NCBI GenBank assembly: GCA_900767415.1
Contig: CAAFYZ010000022.1
Span: forward strand, 1 to 45,837
Reading direction: 5' to 3'
DNA length: 45,837 bases
Source of the DNA: Clostridia bacterium
GTDB lineage: Bacteria; Bacillota; Clostridia; Oscillospirales; CAG-272
Position 1 is the first letter of the stretch. The number at the start of each line of letters is the position of its first letter. The notes beneath the pieces are model-generated. The model did no database searches. It saw only the letters and a program-made list of their open reading frames with translations, and had not been told where the DNA came from. A program made the position numbers and the translations under genes. Below are positions 39,662-45,837 of this stretch, piece after piece.

Positions 39662-41095
39662 ATGCACGACACGTATGAAAACCCGCTCTGCCGCCGGTAT
39701 GCAAGCCGCGAAATGCAGGAGATCTTCTCGGATGACCGGAAGTTTTCGACATGGCGTAAACTTTGGGTAGCGCTGGCGGAAGCCGAAAAAGAGTTGGGAC
39801 TTCCCGTCACCGACGAGCAAATCGAAGAAATGCGCGCCCATATTTACGACATCGATTATGAAGTCGCCGCCGCGCGGGAAAGCGAAGTGCGTCACGACGT
39901 AATGGCGCACATTTACGCCTTTGGAGTCGCCGCCCCGAAAGCAAAGCCGATCATTCATCTCGGTGCGACCAGTTGCTATGTAGGCGACAATACCGATGTG
40001 ATTCTGGCAAAAGACGCGCTCCTTTTGATCCGTTCCCGCCTTCTTGCGGTGATCGACGCCCTTGCGCATCTCGCCGAAACCTACCTCGATACGCCGACGC
40101 TCGCCTACACGCATTTTCAGGCGGCACAACCGACGACCTTCGGAAAGCGGGTGACGCTCTGGATTCAGGATCTTGTGATGGATCTCGAACACCTGGATTT
40201 TGTCAAAGATCATCTGAAACTGCTCGGATGCCGCGGAACGACGGGGACCGGGGCGAGTTTTCTTGAACTGTTTGACAATGATGCGGAAAAGGTCGAAGCA
40301 CTGGAAAAAAAGATCACGGAAAAACTCGGTTTTTCTTCCGCATACGATGTCAGCGGGCAAACGTACACGAGAAAAGCGGATTATTTTGTCCTTTCGGTTC
40401 TTTCGGGAATCGCGCAAAGCGCGTGGAAATTCTCGGGTGATATCCGCCTCCTCTCTCATCTCAAAGAGGTCGACGAACCGTTTGAGGCGGGACAGGTCGG
40501 CTCTTCTGCCATGGCGTACAAGCGCAATCCGATGCGCAGTGAACGGATCTCTTCCCTCGCCCGCTTTGTCGTTGCCGAGACGCTCAACCCCGCCATTACC
40601 GCGGGAACGCAGTGGCTCGAACGGACGCTCGACGATTCGGCAAACCGACGGATCTCCATTCCGGAAGCGTTTCTCGCCACCGACGGCATCCTTATGCTGT
40701 ATGCCAATATCGCAAAAGGGCTGCGCCCTTATCCGAACATGATGAAAAAGCACCTCATGCAGGAATTGCCGTTTATGGCAACGGAGAATATTCTGATGCA
40801 CTGCGTCAAGCACGGCGGTGACAGGCAGACCCTGCACGAGGCGATCCGCCGTCATTCGGTCGCCGCCGGACTTGCCGTCAAGGAAGAGGGGCGCGACAAC
40901 GACCTGCTCGACAGGATTGCCGCCGATCCGATCTTCGGTCTCGACCGTGCGCAAATCGATCGGATCCTTGCCGAAAGCGATCTGACGGGACTTGCCAAGC
41001 GGCAGACCTCCGCATATCTTGAAAAAATCAAAAGTCTTCTTGCCGATAACAAATCCGCATTCGACCCGTCCGCTCCGTCGGACGTGCGTGTATAA
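39662..41095 (+). CDS. purB: Adenylosuccinate lyase
   Basis: It acts twice in purine synthesis, cleaving SAICAR to AICAR and adenylosuccinate to AMP, 477 residues. Family segments are YASREMQEIFSDDRKFSTWRKLWVALAEAEKELG, HDVMAHIYAFG, IHLGATSCYVGDNTD, THFQAAQPTTFGKR, and the signature loop GSSAMAYKRNPMRSERISSLAR. It starts 12 bp after pyrG and ends 17 bp before purA, which makes its substrate adenylosuccinate. Confidence 0.97.
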   Translation: MHDTYENPLCRRYASREMQEIFSDDRKFSTWRKLWVALAEAEKELGLPVTDEQIEEMRAHIYDIDYEVAAARESEVRHDVMAHIYAFGVAAPKAKPIIHLGATSCYVGDNTDVILAKDALLLIRSRLLAVIDALAHLAETYLDTPTLAYTHFQAAQPTTFGKRVTLWIQDLVMDLEHLDFVKDHLKLLGCRGTTGTGASFLELFDNDAEKVEALEKKITEKLGFSSAYDVSGQTYTRKADYFVLSVLSGIAQSAWKFSGDIRLLSHLKEVDEPFEAGQVGSSAMAYKRNPMRSERISSLARFVVAETLNPAITAGTQWLERTLDDSANRRISIPEAFLATDGILMLYANIAKGLRPYPNMMKKHLMQELPFMATENILMHCVKHGGDRQTLHEAIRRHSVAAGLAVKEEGRDNDLLDRIAADPIFGLDRAQIDRILAESDLTGLAKRQTSAYLEKIKSLLADNKSAFDPSAPSDVRV

Positions 41096-41112
41096 AAGAA
41101 AGGAATCAAGTC

Positions 41113-42381
41113 ATGCTTACATCTATCGTCGGGATCAACTGGGGAGACGAAGGAAAAGGGCGTATGGTCGACCTGCTCTCCTCCGATTATGACATCATCT
41201 GCCGCTATCAGGGCGGTAACAATGCAGGACACACCGTCGTCAACGAGAAAGGAAAATTCATTCTGAATCTTCTCCCTTCCGGGATTCTGCGCGAGACTAC
41301 CGTCAATGTGATGGGCAACGGTATGGTGATCGATCTCGAACATCTTGTCGGCGAGATCGGCAGACTGACCGAAAAAGGCATCCGCATTACACCGGACAAT
41401 CTGAAAATCAGCGACAAAGCCATCATTTGCCTTCCGTATCACAGATTGCAGGATATTATGGAAGAAGACAGACTGGCGGACAAGAAGTTCGGTTCCACGC
41501 GTCGCGGCATTGCCCCCGTATACGCGGACAAGTATATGAAAAAAGGGATCCGCATGGGCGATCTCTTCGATTTTGACACTCTGGAAGAAAAAGTACGCGA
41601 CATTGTCGAATGGAAAAATATCACGGTGGTCGGTTACGGTCATGCGCCGATCGATCCCGAAGAAACCATAAACTGGCTGAAAAAATACGGCAGTATTCTT
41701 CTTCCCTATATCACCGACGTTTCGAATTACCTTTACGATGCACTCGCCGAAAAGAAAAACGTGATGTTCGAAGCACAGCTCGGTGCGCTGCGCGACATCG
41801 ACTTCGGCATTTATCCTTATACCTCCTCTTCTACCACGCTTGCGACATACGCGCCGATCGGCGCGGGAATCCCCGGCGTTCCGGTGACGGATATTGTCGG
41901 AATTATGAAGGCATATTCCACGTGCGTGGGCGAAGGTCCTTTCACTGCGGAAATGTTCGGCGAAGAGGCAGAGCGTCTGCGCGCCGCCGGCGGTGAATAC
42001 GGTGCGGCAACCGGCAGACCGAGAAGAGTCGGTCCTTTTGATGTTCCCGCCTCCCGTTACGGCGTTCGTATGCAGGGTGCGACCCGTATTGCCCTGACAA
42101 AACTCGATGTTCTCTCTTATATGGAAAAAATCCCTGTCTGCGTCGCGTATGAGATCGACGGAGTCAGAACGACGGACTTCCCGATCGGCGAACGGTTGAA
42201 CCGTGCCAAACCTGTCATCGAATATCTTGACGGTTTCGGCGATGTGTCGAAGTGCCGCACATACGATTCTCTTCCCGAAGCGGCAAAACGTTATATTCTG
42301 TATCTGGAAGCGGCAGTCGGTTGCTGGATCGAGTATGTCTCGGTCGGTGCCGGTCGCGACGAATATATCAGATTCAACTGA
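41113..42381 (+). CDS. purA: Adenylosuccinate synthetase
   Basis: It joins IMP and aspartate with GTP to give adenylosuccinate, the first committed step to AMP, 422 residues. The N-terminal P-loop-like signature is VGINWGDEGKGRMVDLL, followed by YQGGNNAGHTVV, STRRGIAPVYADKYMKKGIRMGDL, FEAQLGALRDIDFGIYPYTSSS, and TGRPRRVGPFDVPASRYG. AAAGGAA precedes the ATG. It lies between purB and guaA. Confidence 0.96.
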   Translation: MLTSIVGINWGDEGKGRMVDLLSSDYDIICRYQGGNNAGHTVVNEKGKFILNLLPSGILRETTVNVMGNGMVIDLEHLVGEIGRLTEKGIRITPDNLKISDKAIICLPYHRLQDIMEEDRLADKKFGSTRRGIAPVYADKYMKKGIRMGDLFDFDTLEEKVRDIVEWKNITVVGYGHAPIDPEETINWLKKYGSILLPYITDVSNYLYDALAEKKNVMFEAQLGALRDIDFGIYPYTSSSTTLATYAPIGAGIPGVPVTDIVGIMKAYSTCVGEGPFTAEMFGEEAERLRAAGGEYGAATGRPRRVGPFDVPASRYGVRMQGATRIALTKLDVLSYMEKIPVCVAYEIDGVRTTDFPIGERLNRAKPVIEYLDGFGDVSKCRTYDSLPEAAKRYILYLEAAVGCWIEYVSVGAGRDEYIRFN

Positions 42382-42393
42382 TCGGAGGCAAAC

Positions 42394-43920
42394 ATGGCAT
42401 CACAAACCGTTCTTATCCTTGATTTCGGTGGACAATATAAAGAACTGATTGCCCGCCGTGTGCGGGAATGTAACGTCTATTCCATTGTCAAAGCGGGCGA
42501 CACGCCGATCGAAGAGATCCGTAAAATCGATCCAATCGCTATTATTCTGACGGGCGGACCGAACAGTGTGTATCTTGAAGAATCCCCGCACTGTGACAAA
42601 GCCGTATTCGACCTCGGAATCCCCGTGCTCGGTATCTGTTACGGCACGCAACTTCTCGCGTGGTCGGTCGGCGGTGAAGTTTCGCCCTGTGAGGCGGGAG
42701 AATACGGAAAAACCCGCATGACCGTTTCGACGGACTCTCTTCTGTTCGCGGGACTTGACGAAGATCAGGTCGGGCTGATGAGCCACACCGATCAGATTAC
42801 AAAACTGCCGCAAGGATTCGTCTCCGTCGCACATACGGCATCCTGCCCGAATGCAGCAATTGCGAATCCCGACCGTCGGCTGTACGGTGTGCAATTTCAC
42901 CCCGAAGTGGAGAGCACGCCAAACGGAACCGAGATGATCCGCAATTTTCTGTACCGGATTGCCGGTGCCGTCGGCGATTATGACCTCAAAAATCTGGAAG
43001 AGGAACTGATCACCGCCGTCCGCCGTCAGGTCGGCGACGCTCATGTCCTTCTCGGTCTTTCGGGAGGGGTGGATTCTTCGGTTTGCGCCGCTCTTCTTTC
43101 CAAAGCCATTCCGGGTCAGCTGCATTGTATTTTCGTCGACCACGGTCTGATGCGAAAAAATGAAGGCGACGAAGTGGAAAACGCGTTTCGCGGTCGGAAT
43201 CTTCACTTTATCCGTGTCAATGCCGAAGAGCGATTTCTGAATGCTCTTCACGGCGTAACCGATCCCGAAGAAAAGCGGAAAATTATCGGTGCGGAATTCG
43301 TCAAAGTGTTCGAAGCGGAATCCGCAAAACTTCCGCACGTCAAATATTTGGCGCAAGGGACGATTTATCCCGACGTTATCGAATCCGGCGGAAACAGAGC
43401 GGCAACCATCAAAAGCCATCACAACGTCGGCGGTCTGCCGAAAGACATGAAGTTCGTCGGAGTGGTAGAACCTTTGCGCGGGCTCTTCAAAGACGAAGTG
43501 CGCGCACTTGGGCGTCAGCTCGGACTTCCCCGCAGTTTCGTCGAGCGTCAGCCCTTTCCCGGCCCGGGACTCGGCGTGCGCGTCATCGGTGAAATTACAA
43601 AAGAAAAACTTGAAACGCTCCGCGAAGCGGATGCAATTTTTCGTGAAGAAATCCGCCGTCACCGTGTCAAAGCGGATCAGTATTTTGCCGTGCTGACCGA
43701 CACCCGTTCGGTCGGTGTCGTCGGTGATTTCCGTACTTACGACTATACCGTTGCGCTCCGCGCAGTCAAAACATCGGACTTCATGACCTGCGAATATGTC
43801 CCGATCCCGCACAAAGTTCTCGGTATCTGTTCTGCCCGCATTGTCAACGAAGTAGACGGTGCAGGCCGCGTGGTTTATGACATTACGGGGAAACCGCCCG
43901 CCACAATCGAATGGTGCTGA
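42394..43920 (+). CDS. guaA: GMP synthase (glutamine-hydrolysing)
   Basis: It converts XMP to GMP with glutamine and ATP, 508 residues. The amidotransferase domain shows ILDFGGQYKELIARRVRE, ILTGGPNSVY, catalytic Cys in LGICYGTQLLAW, and His/Glu in GVQFHPEVESTPNG. The ATP-pyrophosphatase domain has the P-loop LLGLSGGVDSSVCAALL, and the C-terminal dimer domain reads RQPFPGPGLGVRVIGEIT. GGAGG precedes the ATG. It is the last gene of the operon and is followed by a strong terminator. Confidence 0.98.
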   Translation: MASQTVLILDFGGQYKELIARRVRECNVYSIVKAGDTPIEEIRKIDPIAIILTGGPNSVYLEESPHCDKAVFDLGIPVLGICYGTQLLAWSVGGEVSPCEAGEYGKTRMTVSTDSLLFAGLDEDQVGLMSHTDQITKLPQGFVSVAHTASCPNAAIANPDRRLYGVQFHPEVESTPNGTEMIRNFLYRIAGAVGDYDLKNLEEELITAVRRQVGDAHVLLGLSGGVDSSVCAALLSKAIPGQLHCIFVDHGLMRKNEGDEVENAFRGRNLHFIRVNAEERFLNALHGVTDPEEKRKIIGAEFVKVFEAESAKLPHVKYLAQGTIYPDVIESGGNRAATIKSHHNVGGLPKDMKFVGVVEPLRGLFKDEVRALGRQLGLPRSFVERQPFPGPGLGVRVIGEITKEKLETLREADAIFREEIRRHRVKADQYFAVLTDTRSVGVVGDFRTYDYTVALRAVKTSDFMTCEYVPIPHKVLGICSARIVNEVDGAGRVVYDITGKPPATIEWC

Positions 43921-43935
43921 CTGCGCTTACTATAT

Positions 43936-43967
43936 AAAAAACGGAGAGTGAAAACTCTCCGTTTTTT
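43936..43967 (+). terminator. Terminator of the glnA-guaA operon
   Basis: AAAAAACGGAGAGT pairs with ACTCTCCGTTTTTT across a 4-nt loop. Confidence 0.92.
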
Positions 43968-44029
43968 ATAAAATCAAGATTAAAATAATGGCAGAAACGG
44001 TTTATTCGCTTCGATTACCGATCAAAAAG

Positions 44030-44260
44030 TCAGATATCGCCGAGAAGTTTACACAAACCTTGACCGCTATAGATAGAATACCCCTTAAACATATCACCGT
44101 CAAACGCTTGTTCCGGTCTGTTGGTTCTTACAATTTCCAATTTAATCGGTACCGGATTGCCGCACAGAATGTTTACCACACCGCTTTGCGGTTCATTTTC
44201 TGTCGATTCCCCCACGTATACTAAGCTCTTTTTTGCTACAAAATCTTTCAGAGATTTCAC
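44030..44260 (-). CDS. Small protein of unknown function coupled to the NYN gene
   Basis: A 76-residue frame starts at a GTG that overlaps the stop of the NYN-LOTUS gene (GTGA). The product is soluble and balanced in composition (LKDFVAKKSLVYVGES, GVVNILCGNPVPIKLEIV, FKGYSIYSGQGLCKLLGDI). I recognise no family. The overlap suggests translational coupling, and it may be a partner of the nuclease or a continuation of the same reading unit after a frame change. It shares the low GC of its neighbour. Confidence 0.5.
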   Translation of the reverse strand: MKSLKDFVAKKSLVYVGESTENEPQSGVVNILCGNPVPIKLEIVRTNRPEQAFDGDMFKGYSIYSGQGLCKLLGDI

Positions 44261-45003
44261 TTATTTATTTTAATCTTATCTATATTAGACCTCTTTTCAA
44301 GGACAAATACTGCTTTTCCATTCGTTGTTAATCCTTTAAAGAATGGAATTGGCTTGCCACTTTGCGCTCCGTACAACTGAGGATTAAAGTCATTTTCTTT
44401 TCGCCACAATTCATTCATGAAAGCAGAAAAATGCATCCATCCATCGATATCGGCACCCTCTTGAACAATACTTTTGGCTATTTTAATTATTCTATCCACC
44501 TTCTGACTTGAATTTTCAGTTTTCTTTGCTTTTCCTTTTCGATTATTGTTCGGTTGTTCTCTTGTCTTTAACAGTTTATCAATAGAAATAAAAATATCAC
44601 AAGCACGTCTAAATGATTGCGGAGTTTTATCTTCTCCTGCACCAATCACAATTAAATTGTCGTTTCTAAAACGCATAGCAAGATTCGTAAAATCACTATC
44701 GCTTGTTGCTAAACAAAAACAGTCAACATTCCCCTTGTATAATATGTCCATTGCATCAATTATCATTTTGGAGTCCGTAGCATTCTTACCACTTGTAAAA
44801 GTAACCTGCTGTATCTGTTCAATAGAATACTCTAACAAAACCGACTTCCATCCATTGGCTTTGGGGCTTGTAAAATCGCCATACAAACGACGGTATGTTA
44901 CTTTTCCATATTGACTTAATTCATCCAAAATAATAGAAAAGTAGTCACTTGATATATTATCGGAATCTATCAGTAAAGCTATTGTTCTGTCTTTAATTTC
45001 CAT
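44257..45003 (-). CDS. NYN-domain ribonuclease with LOTUS/OST-HTH domain (LabA-like)
   Basis: The 248-residue protein starts with a PIN-like NYN domain: Asp in TIALLIDSDNIS, NATDSKMIIDAMD, and LATSDSDFTNLAMRFR with the acidic metal-binding cluster. After a Lys/Asn-rich linker (about 147-165) comes a LOTUS/OST-HTH-like domain (VDRIIKIAKSIVQEGADIDGWMHFSAFMNELWRKENDFNPQLYGAQSG, about 168-240). NYN domains are predicted RNases; LOTUS domains bind RNA (G-rich RNA in some family members). AAGGA precedes the ATG. The gene is strikingly AT-rich between the guaA operon and an rRNA operon, which suggests horizontal gain. Confidence 0.88.
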   Translation of the reverse strand: MEIKDRTIALLIDSDNISSDYFSIILDELSQYGKVTYRRLYGDFTSPKANGWKSVLLEYSIEQIQQVTFTSGKNATDSKMIIDAMDILYKGNVDCFCLATSDSDFTNLAMRFRNDNLIVIGAGEDKTPQSFRRACDIFISIDKLLKTREQPNNNRKGKAKKTENSSQKVDRIIKIAKSIVQEGADIDGWMHFSAFMNELWRKENDFNPQLYGAQSGKPIPFFKGLTTNGKAVFVLEKRSNIDKIKINK

Positions 45004-45072
45004 ATAAATGATTTCCTTAAAGCGTACTTTTGCTGCTGCATTACAAACAAGAATGTTGTTCTAAAATCAAAA

Positions 45073-45106
45073 TGTCGGTCTGCAAGAAAAGACTTACAGA
45101 CCGACA
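45073..45106 (-). terminator. Terminator of the rRNA operon after tRNA-Asn
   Basis: Minus strand TGTCGGTCTG pairs with CAGACCGACA with a 14-nt loop, followed by TTTTGATTTT. Confidence 0.85.
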
Positions 45107-45110
45107 CACT

Positions 45111-45186
45111 TGGCTCCCCGAACAGGGCTCGAACCTGTGACATCATGATTAACAGTCATGCGCTCTACCGACTGAGCTATCGAGGA
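45111..45186 (-). tRNA. tRNA-Asn (GTT anticodon)
   Basis: Minus strand cloverleaf of 76 nt: acceptor TCCTCGA with TCGGGGA, D-arm AGCTCAGTCGGTAGAGC, anticodon arm CATGACTGTTAATCATG (GTT, asparagine), T-arm CACAGGTTCGAGCCCTGT, encoded CCA. It is the last gene of the rRNA operon. Confidence 0.97.
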
Positions 45187-45367
45187 ATAAAAAACTATTC
45201 ACTTGATACAGTGAGAGAATATCCCCCGAAACGAAAAAACAAAGGCACGAGACCTTTGGACTTTCGTAACGAAGGTGCAAATGCTCACTGAAAACCGAAC
45301 AAAGGAAGAAGCGAAGGAAGATCAAGGAATGAAGCGAATCTTGAATGTTGAATAGAAAAGACAACAG
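45187..45367 (-). other. Spacer between 23S rRNA and tRNA-Asn, no 5S seen
   Basis: About 180 nt. It contains a TTCGGTTTTCAGTGAGC stretch like clostridial rRNA spacers and a stem-loop around 45246-45286 that may guide processing. I do not find the 5S rRNA that normally follows 23S; the spacer has none of its conserved core. Confidence 0.6.

Positions 45368-45837
<470 letters not shown>

Overview
The window looks like a chromosomal segment of an endospore-forming clostridial bacterium (Firmicutes). Two sporulation genes, spoIIR and spoIVA, are present. So are a T-box leader on tyrS, a guanine riboswitch on xpt, a GlnN-type (type III) glutamine synthetase, an ANTAR-type regulator, and many consensus TTGACA/TATAAT promoters with strong GGAGG ribosome sites. 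The core genes are moderately GC-rich by eye. The left end (about 1-2.2 kb) and the right end (about 44-45.1 kb) are clearly more AT-rich. An intracellular-type alpha-L-fucosidase fits a host-associated (gut) life, but that is inference.

Layout. 1-3.2 kb is accessory DNA: the end of a lipoprotein gene, a small membrane-protein gene with a decayed copy of its own 3' end behind it, and a tyrosine recombinase. Next to the recombinase a consensus promoter lies between two identical, oppositely oriented 21-bp sites. I read this as an invertible (phase-variable) promoter. In the orientation sequenced it points away from the membrane-protein gene and into the 3' end of the recombinase gene. 3.3-9.9 kb is a minus-strand housekeeping operon in the order coaE, M18 aminopeptidase, prfA, tsaC, topoisomerase subunit A. 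10-16.6 kb carries a P-loop ATPase, ackA, tmcAL, a small conserved gene, a DUF3048 protein, spoIIR and smpB. 16.7-20.7 kb has glnN and tyrS, divergently transcribed from back-to-back consensus promoters, each with a terminator-controlled leader. 20.7-27.4 kb has an SGNH hydrolase/fucosidase pair, tRNA-Trp, a DUF1846 gene, a CPBP protease and spoIVA.

27.4-33.4 kb is purine salvage: guanine riboswitch, xpt, then a four-gene BMP-type nucleoside ABC transporter. 33.4-35.9 kb has a small P-loop kinase, galM, and a metallo-beta-lactamase-fold protein that has lost its metal ligands. 35.9-43.9 kb is a plus-strand operon in the order glnA, ANTAR regulator, pyrG, purB, purA, guaA. It joins glutamine synthesis to the glutamine-using steps of CTP and GMP synthesis and to AMP synthesis. 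It is preceded by its own consensus promoter and a short structured RNA ending in a terminator. 44-45.8 kb has an AT-rich NYN-LOTUS gene with a coupled small gene, then the 3' end of an rRNA operon in which tRNA-Asn, not 5S rRNA, follows 23S.

The two most interesting signals are the candidate invertible promoter at 2024-2202 and a short motif, GGCAAAGGSGTC-like. This motif recurs at the 5' foot of the terminator hairpins in the leaders of both glutamine synthetase genes, in a window that also encodes an ANTAR RNA-binding antiterminator. All calls come from reading the sequence by eye; no database search or folding program was run.
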